Positions 23,801 through 36,270 of a stretch of 64,000 nt of DNA are shown in pieces. Both the position numbers and the translations under genes were made by a program. The notes below the pieces were generated by a model. The model was given only the letters and a program-made list of their open reading frames with translations. It had not been told where the DNA came from and ran no database searches. Numbering within the stretch: position 1 is the stretch's first letter; each line of letters opens with the position of its first letter. The stretch is from positions 5,824,664 to 5,888,663 of the forward strand of contig CM049315.1 of NCBI GenBank assembly GCA_026874595.1, written 5' to 3'. The stretch is from Sipunculus nudus (Eukaryota; Annelida; Sipuncula; Golfingiida; Sipunculidae).

Positions 23801-26800
23801 CTGTAGGACTATATTGTTGTGTCGTCTGTGATTCATATAGAGGACTGTAGGACTATATTGTTGTGTCTTCCGTGATTCATATAGAGGACTGTAGGACTAT
23901 ATTGTTGTGTCGTCTGTGATTCATATAGAGGACTGTAGGACTATATTGTTGTGTCGTCTGTGATTCATATAGAGGACTGTAGGACTGTATTGTTGTGTCG
24001 TCTGTGATTCATATAGAGGACTGTAGGACTGTATTGTTGTGTCGTCTGTGATTCATATAGAGGACTGTAGGACTATATTGTTGTGTCGTCTGTGATTCAT
24101 ATAGAGGACTGTAGGACTGTATTGTTGTGTCGTCTGTGATTCATATAGAGGACTGTAGGACTGTATTGTTGTGTCTTCCGTGATTCATATAGAGGACTGT
24201 AGGACTGTATTGTTGTGTCTTCCGTGATTCATATAGAAGTCTGTAGGACTGTATTGTTGTGTCGTCTGTGATTCATATAGAGGACTGTAGGACTATATTG
24301 TTGTGTCGTCTGTGATTCATATAGAGGACTGTAGGACTATATTGTTGTGTCGTCTGTGATTCATATAGAGGACTGTAGGACTATATTGTTGTTTCGTCTG
24401 TGATTCATATAGAGGACTGTAGGACAGTATTGTTGTTTCGCCTGTGATTCATATAGAGGACTGTAGCACCAACATTTTTATGTTTCGTTTGTAATTCATG
24501 TAGTGGTCTATTATATTGTTGCAGGAACACGCCTTTAGAACGATACCTAACGGATGAACCTTCCGCAAAATGGCTGTGCCGACTTTTCCTCGGTAAGAGT
24601 GCCATCATTCTTACAAAAGAACACAGGATATATACAACATCTGTACATTGTCATATGCAGTCATATCTCTACAGATCATACTTTAATATATCTCTGTGAA
24701 AAAAAGCGGAACCGTATAGTTTACACATTTGTGGTTCTAAAGCATCGGTCCATTTTTCTACCTCAACCTCAGTTCAATTTTTTAGCAAGCATATTTTTGA
24801 ATCGATATTCGCAGAATTATTCTGCGAGAAAATTATAAACATGCAGTTTTTACTACATCAGGTCATAAACTGAACCTTTATAATATTATCTATAAAATAG
24901 CTGTATATACTAAATGTATTTATTTGTTGCATATAGGGCCTATACTATAGTATAAATATTTGAACACATACGCTGGTGATATCTTGAGTGATATCTTACG
25001 TAATATCTACTTTTTATTTGTCTGGGATACCATATTATTTCTAAGAATTATTTATACTATAAAACATTTGAATTTTGCCTGTTGCAGGTTACACGATGTA
25101 TGACTTCTATGATTATATGCAGGAATACATGAACTCCAAGAAGAAGAGTAAACTGTCCCTGTTGGCAATCATTGTGCATCACGTGCTTGTAAGTAATCCG
25201 TGATATAAACGTGACATATGTTGCAGATAAACCTTTCGCGCACTTAGAGTTCTGTTCTTCTGTCTTGTAGGCCTGCATCACCGCTTTTGTGTAGTGAAAC
25301 CAGCAGAAAACTCGTTTTAAACACAATTTATTTGATCTCATTTGAGATATAGCAAACATTTCTTGTTTGGAGTGACGGGTCTTACTTCCAGGGTTGCGTT
25401 CTTAACCTGCGTGACGTAACGCTAACATAAGGTAACATCGAGGCGGTAAGAAATTCATAATGGCCAAGCTTTAGGCCGCTGCTGACCTATACAATATGAG
25501 GATATCTAGGATAACCACTATAGGGTTGCAAAATATTCATTCGTGCGAATGGGGTTGCTAATAGAGCCCATGCATGTACATGTTTACTGGTCAAGTACAC
25601 ATAAACTTGATTGAATAATGACCATTGATCAACTGTATTTGCAGACTTTCATTACATTGCGCGACATTCCACACAAGAATTATAAATTGTTACACATAAT
25701 CACTCTGCTTGTACCTAATTCCAATGTTCAATGTGTAGTGTTAGTGTTAATTAACTACGATCCTGTACCGCCGTCGCACGAAGCAGTCCCCTTCCTGTGA
25801 CTAAGTGCACGTACCCAGATGTAACATTCCGATTACTTACAGTAAGTCGTTTCAACCAGATGACGCTTGTGTGTGGAAAAGAGTGGATCAGATAAAAAAC
25901 GCTTGATTTAAGTATTTCTCTCGTGTTCACTCACAAAGATATGCTCGCATGGACACATTGGGTTAGTGCTTTATTGTGACTGCCTTTAACAAGAAATAAC
26001 GAGTCACAGCAAACATGTGACACAACACTTCAGTTATTTTATTTTTTAAGAAGAAAAAAACTTACATCTAAAGTATAGGAATTGTGAAGTTACATGCTGT
26101 TCGCAAATATGTAAATGTATACAAGCCGGAGGCTGACACAGGAGTAACCATATATAAATGTATTTGGTACAGCTGATAAACTCATAGCAGATACACTGAC
26201 ACCGAGAGAGCTAGCGTTTATTTCAATGAGTACTTGTGAAGCAGGTATAGTATACCATATTTTCAATCGCAGGAGGACGTGTCATATGATATGTTTTGCT
26301 AGTATAATGTTTTGATCAGTGCACTCATTTCATGTGGCTGTACATGGTCCTTTTAATTATATTGGTTGACGAATGTGAGGACCATCTAAAAACATGGCAG
26401 CACAATTATAGTTATGATGGGAATATAAATATAAAAATCTATGAAATAATAGTCATAGGTGTATCAATCCTATAATTGCTGTTTTAACTCACCATTCTTA
26501 CTTTTCAGACATCCTTGACCTTTGGCTGTGCAATGGCATTCGGGGCGTCGGTATTTTCTAGAAAGGCCCTTCTTGTTGAATTTAATTCAATTTTTCTACA
26601 CGCGAGAAAGGTTCTGAGGATTTATGGATATTCCACAGGGGTGGCTTACCCTATAAACAATATTCTATACTTTGGTAGGTATTGCATGTTTGTTTTTAGT
26701 GAATTAAAAATAACGTTCCTCTTTAAAACGAAGCGCCCGCTTATTGTCACATAAACTGTCATTGAAATCCCCTAAATTGATATAAGACGGCGTTGACATA

Positions 26801-27121
26801 TTTAAGGTCTGTGTCCTTTTTTGTTGCAGAAGATGTGTTACTTTTTACATGAAATCAAACAAATCGACAATAAAGCTTTTATTATAATTTATTAGGCACA
26901 ACGGCATTTTGCTTTTGCTTTCAGTGACTTATTTCCGGTTCCGGGTTGTCGTCTGCAGTGAGATCTGGTATGGCTTCTATATATATCGACACCGGATTCC
27001 ATTATTTTACTTCGTTATAGTATGGGTAGCAAATGCATTCGTCTTTCTGCTGAGTGGATATGCGACGTATGTAATATTTATAAACGATTATATCAGAGGG
27101 AAGAGAAAGGAAACCTCATAA
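20359..27121 (+). CDS. TLC-domain membrane protein, TLCD1/TLCD2-like, copy 1
   Basis: Five exons: 20359-20591, 24525-24592, 25088-25188, 26509-26674 and 26925-27121, all GT-AG, phases 2-1-0-1, joining to 254 aa. TLCD1/2 (FLD family) proteins are multi-pass membrane proteins; in animals they limit polyunsaturated phospholipids and so raise membrane rigidity. The product has about six hydrophobic segments. Family marks: RNTQVSLIHSLVSGIWA (about 59-74, His66), GYTMYDFYDY after the second junction, VHHVL (130-134) and LLVEFNSIFLHARK (about 155-168). The tail is short and basic (RGKRKETS). Start: 20359 has a good context (AACATGG). The in-frame ATG at 20416 (GCCATGG) also fits and would match the copy 2 length better, giving 235 aa. 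It heads the cluster. Intron 1 is 3.9 kb and mostly minisatellite. Confidence 0.88.
20837..20885. repeat. (TA)n microsatellite in intron 1 of TLCD copy 1
   Basis: About 24 TA units. A second low-complexity block, GT followed by GA with a G run, lies at 21029-21070. Confidence 0.9.
22160..24524. repeat. 44-bp minisatellite, about 52 copies, abutting a splice acceptor
   Basis: Units of about 44 bp with the core GATTCATATAGAGGACTGTA then GGACTGTATTGTTGTGTCGTCTGT. Variant types (for example TCATCAGTGATGCATTTAGAGG) recur in blocks, a sign of repeated segmental duplication. The last, diverged unit runs into the acceptor of exon 2 of TLCD copy 1: its TATATTGTTGCAG takes the place of TATATTGTTGTGTC in the regular units. 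The array fills most of intron 1. Confidence 0.93.
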
Positions 27122-27690
27122 AAATGGCTGACAATTCTTGAGTAAACGAGATTCGAGCTACGATTATCCCCGGCCATATATTCATGATTTCTTTTTTTTC
27201 TATTTGTGGTGAAGATTTTGATGAAATATTTTGTACACATCTAGAAACAGTAGAATGTTTTGAGAATGTGCTTATACAGTAGAATGTATGTTATTATACA
27301 AAATATTTTGAAAAATAAGCGACGATTTTTTTATTTCGTGTAAAAATGGGTGTTGTCAGATATGTATCATTTTGCCAGACCTGTCTCATATTCTAAATAT
27401 TTGTAAACGGGATTTTCCACCGATGGTTTTTTAGATAGAATTGGTGTTAAACACTTTTTTTTACTTGAGCATGCATGACGTGATTTTATTTTCATAAAAT
27501 ATTTTTGCACATAATGTTTGTTCTTTACATCACTCCGGTTGGTTTGTACCACGAAAAATCCAAAAGCTTTCTAATGAAAATCGTAAAACTATATCATTCT
27601 ATACCTTTTTACAAGAGAATAATTTTGGTCTCAATCTGGCAAGAGACCAGACTTGTAGCATACTTGTCCGTCCAGGCAAAGGAAAGTCAT

Positions 27691-28147
27691 GGGCGGCGGG
27701 GTAAAGGTGTAGTTTAGGGGGTTTTTATTAAAGGCCTATATGACCAATTGTTAACGCATTATTTTCAAAATTGTGTGGTTCTATGATAAGAAGAAATGTG
27801 TACTTTTATAAGAATATGGTATATATAGTTTAATAACCAAGATATTTTAATTTTCATGACATAAATTGCTCAAATATAGCTTGTTTTCCCGGCGACGTCA
27901 TGAACGTCATGCATCAAGTCATGGCGTAAGATCAAAATTTGAGCCATTAAAGTCACCTTTTAGGCCACAATGACTCCCCAACAAGACCACCTTTCATTGT
28001 ATATCCCTTATTTCCTCAAAACTATACATCTCCTCTATATTATAGAATATTACTTTTGTTTCAAAGTTGCGTACAATATCGTTATATAGGCCTTCTATAA
28101 CCCCCCCCCCCCCCCCCCCCCCTTAACTACACCATTACCGGCGGCGG
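27691..28147. mobile_element. MITE-like element with imperfect long terminal inverted repeats
   Basis: The left end (27691-27741, GGCGGCGGGGTAAAGGTGTA, then AGTT, a G run and AAAGGCCTATAT) is the reverse complement of the right end (28084-28147, ATATAGGCCTT, a C run of about 22, then AACTACACCATTACC and GGCGGCGG), with small changes. The interior has no transposase-length frame. It sits 570 bases downstream of the stop of TLCD copy 1. Confidence 0.72.
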
Positions 28148-29121
28148 TGTAAGAGAAGGGAGAAAACAATTCTAATTTTCCCTTGTTCCTGACAACATCT
28201 CGCCGCTTACTTGTATCATGTTATTCAATATAAAAAGGCCGTACGAGACGGGGCACAAATTACCTCCCAAACTAGGGGAAACAGTGGAAAAATCTCGGAC
28301 AAAGAAATTAAAAGTAATTCGCGGAACGGAAATATAATCAAAGTATTACTGAAAACAAAGTTATCACTGCCTAATAATCAATCATTTTTATTAAATCTTA
28401 AGCTTAATTTTGTACTTATTAATTAGTACCAGAATAAACCCGTATTTTTTCGGTCACGTTAGCAGGGATATGGTAATGTCTGTGTAATGCCTGTGTATTT
28501 TCGATTGACAAAATGTTTGTTTTTTGGGTTTTTTTTTTGTTTGGTAAGAAATTGGTACTTGCGTTTTCATCCATATTTCGAACAAATAGCCCCCGTGGGA
28601 ACTTTGACCAAATTTTCTGCACAAACCGATCTATTTAATCAGTTTGTTCAGTGTCTGACGGTTCTTGTTATGTATGAAAAGAGGTTCCTTGCCTTAACGA
28701 CACAGAACTTTGTTTAACCTCATATATTTATATAATTTTCCCACAGACATGTTTCTGTGATTGGCCGGATGCCATAACGACCGCATGCCTCAAAGAAAAC
28801 AGGTCAACACACACATGCAAATTTATTGTTTTGGATTATTTATCAGGTTCTTATTTGTGGTCGATATTAAATTAATGTGACGTCACGATTACTGGCTGTA
28901 TGGACGATCTTACAAACTTACACACACACATATATATGGGAAAACATTTATGTATATTGGTCACCAACACATTTACAAACAACAAACATTGCATATAAAT
29001 GACTTTAACAGGCATGACTGCACAATTAACTGCTTAACTATATATTTCAAAATGCAGGCCAACACGAGGACTCGAGTCCTGATTTCGGACTCTAATACTC
29101 AGCTGAATTTAATCGAAGTCG
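28148..29121. other. Non-coding stretch
   Basis: No gene recognised; no conserved-looking exon or RNA seen. Confidence 0.5.
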
Positions 29122-29310
29122 AGTATTCGGTTAGAATAACACGGGCTCGAATACTCGGTTAAAATTACACGGACTAATATACTCGGTTAGGATTAAACGG
29201 ACTGGTGTACTCGGTTAGAATAACACGTACTCTTGAACATAAATAAAATGACACGGACTCGGGTAGGCCTACTCGATTAGAATTACACAGATTCGTGTCC
29301 TCGAGTGATC
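29122..29310. repeat. 28-bp minisatellite, about 6 copies
   Basis: Units of about 28 bp, TACTCGGTTAGAATAACACG plus GACTCGAA, with drift and one partly decayed unit near 29236. Confidence 0.75.
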
Positions 29311-30192
29311 CTTTTAGCCCTACATAACGCATTAGGCCTACAATAGAGTTCCAGATTATTGGTTCAACGGTCAATGATCATATCCATTAACCATAACGTC
29401 TCACCTGATACATTTCTGTGATAAACCCATTCAGGGACGGATCCAGGATTAAAGAAAAGGAAGGTTCCAACTCAAGAGGACTAATGACAAAACCTTTAAA
29501 AAAATCCTCAGATGCCGAAGAGGGAGGTCTGGGCCGCAAAAACTGCTCTGAAACCCTTGAAAAAGAGTTGCGGCGGCTGAAAAATGGGTGGGGTGGGGGT
29601 TCTGGACCCCCTGGAACCCCCAGCCCCCCCCCCCCCCCCCGGGTCCGCGTCTGCCCTAGACGTCATAGGTGTAACTCAGGAACTTCTTACGACTGGCATA
29701 TTATAAATTATTATAATTAATGTACATTTATAATGCACACTTTACAGTGTGGTATACTGCTCAAATACGCATTACGAAAAAAAAACATATTAAAAGATAT
29801 TATAATAAAAACATGTAAATTTACATCACAGAAGTACACAAGATATGAATTATATACTCAAAAGCTAAAAAGGTAGAATTTAAAACAGCAGTCATTGTGA
29901 GTAGACATTATTCTCTCTGAATGTCACCAGAGAAGCTGTGACTTTTTATAATATATTGTAGTATTGCACTTTTAAGTAAGTATAGTTTTTCTATAACAGC
30001 ATTGTATAATGTAGATTTCAAAGACAACACAACTGCAAGCATGTTTTATTATGTCTCCATAATAATGGAGGAGCGCCATCTGGTGGTACGAGAGGTTTGA
30101 CGTGTTTCACCTTGGAACAGAAAAAAACAGGGTAAAAGTGATTCTTTTTCTGCAAATTATCAAAGTTTTATGCCACCACTGACTGTATAGTA
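29311..30192. other. Non-coding stretch with decayed repeat DNA
   Basis: Contains a GGGACGGATCCAGG phrase at about 29434 and a C homopolymer at 29622-29640, both common in decayed DNA transposons, but element limits cannot be set. No gene is seen. Confidence 0.4.
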
Positions 30193-30390
30193 GTGTGTAC
30201 TTGGCCCCAAAGTGATATGGGAGTTGGGTTAGACACTTGGAAAGCCAGAATTGGCTCGTTTATGCCAACAATGAAAAAGCCGGGTTGGAGACCAGACACC
30301 ACTGTTGTCATGGGTAACTATGGACGCGGCATGTTGAGAGTTACCCTGATTATCGCCCTGATGTTGGTTCTGTCAGGGGACTTTGAGTTG
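30193..30390 (+). pseudogene. LINE 5-prime ORF fragment ending in a broken 2A-like motif
   Basis: An open frame from 30193 encodes a hydrophilic start, then a hydrophobic stretch (MLRVTLIIALMLVLSG) and the start of a 2A-like motif, DFEL. CR1-like LINEs of several marine invertebrates are known to begin with a short hydrophobic segment followed by a 2A motif of the form DxExNPGP. Here the NPGP part is missing and the frame runs into unrelated sequence. The missing part seems to lie at 31125, after a 734-bp insertion. Confidence 0.6.
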
Positions 30391-31124
30391 CTGCAGTCTT
30401 GCAGCGCTGACATATATTGTAAACACTGATAAAGCGCTGCAGCCTCTGGCAGGGAGAGTCTATACTATCCAAGGTTGTACGGATCCATGCAACCCCTAAG
30501 ACCCGTATATGCCTTGTGTAACGTGAGGACACCAGTCAAACCCCACATATTATTATTGTTACAGATGCTTGGACTCCGTTGGGACCAAAACTTTTGCTGA
30601 ATGATCAGTATGTAATAAAGTATGGGCACTTACTCTCGATTACGTCAGATATTACTTCGTCTCCGTCGGGCCGCTGCAGCCTTCAAGTTGGAACAGCCAA
30701 TAGGAAATTAGCATCATTGACAACACGCGATGTATGATGGGAAGGATGCTTATGAAAATATGGTCTATCGTAGTGCACGGCACAGGCATTCCTGGGAAAA
30801 GCCCCCTGAATTCATCTTTTGCATAGATTGCCCACCTAATTTGCATGGGATTCCTTTTTCGGCGGTGTCCAGTTGGCATTCAACAACTGAACCCCGGTAG
30901 TTCAAAGATAAAAAAAACATTTACAGGCGCACATAAAGGTGATACATCGATTTAATTTGATACATAATAAGTTTATTTTTATATATAAATACAAGATTGT
31001 TTCTCTATCGCACAACAAGCAGTGGTAATTCATGTTACAGCTCCATGTACCGCAGGGTGAACTCTCACCGCCAGACGGTCGGACTCCATATCACAGATAA
31101 ATGGAGTCCGTACGTGGCGGACTA
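30391..31124. mobile_element. Candidate insertion splitting the 2A motif of a LINE
   Basis: The 12 bases before it (GACTTTGAGTTG, 30379-30390) are almost repeated after it (GACTTTGAGCTG, 31125-31136), as a target-site duplication would be. Removing the insert and one copy would restore the DFEL-NPGP order of a 2A motif. The insert itself has no recognised genes and no clear inverted ends. A hairpin GGACTCCAT...ATGGAGTCC lies near its right end. Confidence 0.5.
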
Positions 31125-31280
31125 GACTTTGAGCTGAACCCTGGTCCCGGTAAAGGTGATAAAACTAGCTCGACACGGCCTAATGTCCTGACCAGAAATG
31201 CACAGCAGCGTTTAATTAGGAACGAAGAAGGGGCACTGAGTGTGTCTGTAAGTAACAAAAGCTTTGTTGACACTCCGTAG
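31101..31280 (+). pseudogene. 59-codon ORF with an intact 2A-like motif (LINE relic)
   Basis: ATG at 31101, stop at 31278-31280. The frame contains DFELNPGP (codons starting at about 31125), which fits the ribosome-skipping 2A consensus DxExNPGP exactly. It then reads a short polar stretch (GKGDKTSSTRPNVLT) and ends. 2A motifs of this type occur near the N-terminus of LINE proteins in sea urchins, amphioxus and molluscs. The ATG and first eight codons lie inside the candidate insertion, so this is not a gene in its own right. It may be the 5-prime part of the LINE whose other parts start at about 32200. Confidence 0.6.
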
Positions 31281-32199
31281 AACCCGGAATTGATAGAAAG
31301 GCCCGATTGTAGAATCAGTACCTGCATTGTGGACTCTATTATACCACTACAAATGAGTAAGGAAGTTATAGTTATATAACCAAACAGCCCTATATTGCCT
31401 ATTATAGGTTTAGAAATACATATTAGGATTCATTTTACAAATATCTTTCGTCTGGAGTACATATTAAATACCGCTAGTTGCATGTTGTTGGTATCCAAAT
31501 CCAGACGGCAGCCATGATTTTAAACAGATAATTACGGTATGGTAAACAATCTCCGTTCAGACTACCGTAAAGTACTGGTCTGACCATGGAGGGGTTGGGG
31601 GGGGGGGGGGTCCCCACCCACATTTAAAGCACTTAATAATGTTTCTTTTTTTTTTGTTGTTGAAAATTCTAAGGGGGGTATGGGGGGTTTCCCCCCATCA
31701 TTTAAGTAGTTAAGAATATTTCTCAATAAATATTTTCATGATATTCACAACTGCCGTTAGGGGGCGCTAGTTATTACCAAACACTCAGATTTAAAAGCCC
31801 TCTTTTTTTCTGTGACCTCTACATCGTCTTGAATGGTGTAATGGCATGAGTGTTCGAGTACTGAGCCGTGCTGCACAGGAACGATTCCAGAGAGGACCAA
31901 CTTCTGCTCTTTCATGTGATATTCATGATTTATAATATATACATCTACATTTCTGACTAATAATAATATGTCTTTCATCAACAGATAACGCCGCGGTAGG
32001 AAATATAAGAGAAGACAATAAGTGGAAGCAATATTTTATTCAACTGTCCCAAATGTAGGTATTGATTGTAAATTCGCTCCGATAGAAACATTATCTCCGC
32101 CCTGTTCCCGCCACGGGTCAACAGGCAAGACCCCTCATTTGTAACTGCAGGGGCAAGGCCAAAAGAGAGATAAGCATTACCGGCAGTTACAGCAAACCC

Positions 32200-32791
32200 G
32201 ATCACAAAATTTGAAAAACGCCTCGAGTATTTGGAAGAACAAATCTCTAAGATGAATGATAAGATGACAGATCTAGAAAATGAAAATACAAAGCTCAAAA
32301 ATAAGTGTGAACAAAGGGAGAATCAATGAAGAAGGGAAATCATAATTATTCATGGGGTGCCTGAGAGTAATAGGAAAGAAATTTTGCAAGAATGCAAAAA
32401 CAAAGCCAGAACAGTTATAAAGGAAAGGCTAGGGATAACGTGTGATTCAGATAAAGAACTAAGTATGGAGAGAGCGCACACACTTCCAGTGAAAAATAAA
32501 CATGTCAAACCAAGACCGATAATAATCAAGTTCTCAAAATTTAAAGACAAGGAGAGAATCATGTTTCAAGCCAAAGATAAGTTAAAAGACAGTGACATTA
32601 CAGTGACCAATGACTTCAGCCAACAAGTTTGTGAAGCGAGACGCAACTTAATTCCGCATATGCTGAAAGCCAGAGAAGGGGGCAAAGAAGCCTACCTCAC
32701 TTTTGATAAGCTTTGTGTGGATGGACAGTTGTTCGAATGGGATGTTAAAAACAACAGTAAAGTGTTAATAACAAAACCTAGAAAATTCTAG
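32200..32791 (+). pseudogene. LINE ORF1 relic: coiled coil plus L1-ORF1p-like RNA-binding region
   Basis: A Lys/Glu-rich coiled-coil stretch (about 32212-32327, RLEYLEEQISKMNDKM and on) ends in an internal stop, TGA at about 32327. After it the frame gives IIIHGVPESNRKEILQE (start of the long open part at 32357), then PRPIIIKFSKFKDKERIM and a basic end at 32791. The order coiled coil, then a GVPE motif, then RPIIIKF is that of L1-ORF1p-type (Transposase_22) proteins, which coat LINE RNA. The stop and lost upstream frame show decay. Confidence 0.7.
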
Positions 32792-32977
32792 CAGTTAGGC
32801 CAGGGTCCAAGTACCTATTCATTTGATTGCAATAATAATCATGGACGTACTTATTATTTATATTCTTGTGTTGTAGATTCGGAACCGGCATGTGTACAAC
32901 TAACCTCACAAGAAAGACTAACTTCACCCCAGCTTCAACCCACTAACCTTAACACCTTACAAGGAAACCAGGTAAGC

Positions 32978-33860
32978 ATGTTAACAAATAACCATTGCAC
33001 TTATACTGACAAAATTCAGTTGCACAAAGATTCAAATACTAGTTATGAATTGCACTTAATTTTTTGGAATGTTGAAGGATTGAAATCTAAATTAAATACA
33101 ACAGAACTTCATAATATAATTAAAGAAGGTGACATTTTGTGTTTTGTTGAAACCTGGGCTGTCCAATCAGATGACTACTCTGATAACTTTGCAGATTTTC
33201 ATTGTTTTAGTAAAGCCAGGAGTGGTATGAAAAGGGGTGGAGTTGTGATATTTATTAGGTAGTCTTGTTATATTAATATTTTAGAAATGTATATGTTTAC
33301 TGATATTATTGCTTTAATATTGGAAGGTAAAATGTTTGACACTGGTTCAGATATATTACTGATAGGAGCCTACATAGCTCCTAAAGGGTCACCAATGTAA
33401 AATAAGACTGAAGAAAGTGATGGAATATTACGAATTGAAAACATTATTATTGACATATTATCAAAGTTTGGAGATATGAATGTAATTTTGGTGGGAGATC
33501 TTAATGCAAGAATTGGTAATATGATGGACTACATAAAAAATGATTTTTTTGAATTTTGTAGGACTAAATGATGCTTATCTTGCTGATGAATTTAACATGA
33601 AAAGAATATCCAAAGATGGAAGGACTAATAAGTTTGGCTTCTCTTTGCAGCAGTTATGTGGTGCTTTTAATATCCATATTTTAAATGACAGATTTGCACC
33701 AGATTTATCGGGTGAATTTACCTGCGTTACACAAAATGGACAAAGTATAGTAGACTACATGATTATTAGTACTGAGTTGTTCTGTTTTGTTAAATCATTT
33801 GCCTTCCTTATTGAGGATATTTCAGATCATTATCCCTTAAAATGTACTCTGGAACTTTAG
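32978..33860 (+). pseudogene. LINE endonuclease domain, broken
   Basis: Pieces in changing frames encode an apurinic-type endonuclease: FWNVEGLKSKLN near the start and a later VETWA, VGDLNARIGN near 33490-33520, then YMIIS and DISDHYPLKCTL at 33757-33850. These match the order of conserved blocks in the family (N-x-GL, catalytic E, GD-NAR and SDH). There is an in-frame stop at 33260 and at least one frame change near 33540. This domain nicks target DNA for retrotransposition. Confidence 0.75.
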
Positions 33861-34329
33861 TCAGAAATAATAAAAACTAGTACAAACATGGATACCTACC
33901 CATGGGTGAAATATAAATTACCATGTAATGACATTACAAATATAACAAACATTGACAAGAATATCACTTTTAAATATATTGAAAAATTCAATAATCTTAT
34001 TAATATTGATCTTAATGAAGCAGTAAAATGTTTAAATAATATGTTATATAATATCACCTCTGAAGTTAAAAAGGGAAATACATATAAGAGAAGTCAACCA
34101 TATTGGTGGGATGAAGAATGCAACAGAACAAAGCTAATAAAGTTGTCAACATTAAACAGATACAGAAAATTCAAGAGGAATCAAAGATAACAACAGTTTT
34201 TTATAGTTAAAATATAAATGAAATGTAGAAATATGTAAAACAGTATAAGAGACAAAAGAGAACTCCAAGTATAGATGCTAAGCAATGGTTCGACTACTTC
34301 AAAAATCTGTTTACGAGTAGTGTAAATGA

Positions 34330-35300
34330 AATTGAAAATGATCACCAATTACAAAATGATGACATTACCATAAACAGTGAGCACTTTGCTGAACCTACTT
34401 TCAACACATCTATACATACAGATGAAATAATACAAGCGGTGAGTGAGATGCAAAAAGGAAAATCACCAGGTCCAGATGGAATATCTTTGGAAATTATACA
34501 GTCATACGATCCAGTTCTACAGCCTTTATTGGTATCTCTGTTTAACAAAATTTTACATTCTGGAATTTTTCCTGATGAGTGGTGTAAAGCTATTATAATT
34601 CCTCTCCACAAGAAAGGTTCAGTTAATAATCCAGGTAACTATAGAGGTATTTCATTATTAAATACAACTGGGAAAATTTTGACAAAAATCTTATAAAGTA
34701 GATCAGTAGATTATGTTGCGAGTAAAAATTTGATGTCGGAAGCACAAGCAGGGTATAGGAAAGGGTACTGTACTGTTGATAATATTTTTATTTTACAAGC
34801 CATGGTCCAAAAATATATATTCAAACAAAGAGGCAGATATTATTGTTTGTATGTCGAATTTTCTAAGCTTTCGATTCAGTGCAACATAATATATTATAAA
34901 ATGTATTGATAAACCGTGGTATTAATGGAAATATTTTAAGGGTTTTACAATCATTATATACAAATATGAAGTCATGTGTATACCAGAAAGTGGGCTTACA
35001 GAGTACTTCCAATGTTCAGTAGGGATGAGACAAGGCTGTATGGTCAGTCCTTTACTTTTTTTCTCTATTTATCAATGAATATATACAAACATTAGATAAT
35101 TATGACTGTAAGGGTGTATATGTTAATGAGAGCCTTCCAAATAAAACTACTTTAATGTTTGCTGATGATGTCGTGAATTTTGGAGATACTGTCGGCAGAT
35201 TACAAAAGCAGGTAGAGAAGCTTAAGCAATGTTGTGTTAAATATGGTATGAATTCATGGTGTTCAGAAGAGGCGGCCCACTAAGAAAGAATGAAAACTGA
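34330..35300 (+). pseudogene. LINE reverse transcriptase, broken
   Basis: Recognisable blocks in order: GKSPGPDGISLEII, FNKILHSGIFPDEWCKAIII and PLHKKGSVNNPGNYRGISLL (34439-34680), a stop at 34694, then SEAQAGYRKGYCTVDNIF. FADDVVNFGDT follows at about 35155-35190, holding the catalytic Asp pair. Several stops and frameshifts lie between blocks, so the copy is dead. This is a non-LTR reverse transcriptase; the exact clade is not certain by eye. Confidence 0.82.
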
Positions 35301-35439
35301 CAAAAAGTTAGAAGTGGTTAATAATTACAAATACTTTGGTATTTTCCTCACAACAAAATTGTCATGGACAAAAACACATCAGCAGCAAATAATGCAAGCT
35401 AACAAAGCATTATGTGTTATAATGCTTTCTATAGGAAAT

Positions 35440-36270
35440 GTGCTTATTTAAATGTTAAACAACTTTTTTTATCTTTTTGATAGCATTGTGATACCTATAT
35501 TATTATATGACTGTGAATAGTGGGGTTATTCAAAATATATGATTATAGAAAGAGTACAGTATAAAATTTGTAAGTGTATTCTTAAAGTAAGTGCAAGTAC
35601 ACCTAATGCAGCTGTCTTAGGAGAATGTGATAGATTACCACTATTTGTTAAATACTGTTTGAAATGCCTGAAATACTGGATAAGACTATTACGTATGGAT
35701 ACAAACAGATTCCCAAAACATATATATATTCAAGTTTATTCAATTTAGAAAATGATAAAAAAAAACTGGGTCAGTGGTGTAAGATCATTATTATTTCAAG
35801 CAGGTTATGGCTATGTATGGATGGCTCAACATGTGGAAGATGAAAAAATTTTTTTAACTGTTATTAGACAGAGACTCACAGATATGGCAGTTCAAGATTT
35901 GCAAAATAACATTAACTCCTGTAATAAATTGTATTCATATGGTGTTTTTAAATCTATGTTAACATTAGAAAAGTATCTTGTCTGTGTTCCAAATAAAATC
36001 CACAGATGTGCATTAGCTAAACTTAGATTATCTAATCACAAATTAGCCATAGAAACAGGCAGGCATCAAAATATAAACAGATAAGAAAGAATATGTATGT
36101 ACTGCTTAAATCATGGATACAACATTATAGAGGATGAGATCCATTTCATATTAGAATGTCCAATGTATGCAGAACTTAAGAAAAAATTTTTGGGAGCTGA
36201 AGAGTATGACACCAATGAAATTAATTTTAAAGAAATATTAAATTCAGAAAATCCAACACATATATCAAAA
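35440..36270 (+). pseudogene. LINE C-terminal region with a Cys/His finger
   Basis: Open pieces at 35539-35748 and 35752-36084, separated by one stop, continue to a typical LINE C-terminus: ERICMYCLNHGY, EDEIHFILECPMY at about 36088-36170. The C-x2-C ... H-x4-C spacing is the zinc-finger-like motif found after the reverse transcriptase in many invertebrate LINEs. Confidence 0.75.
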
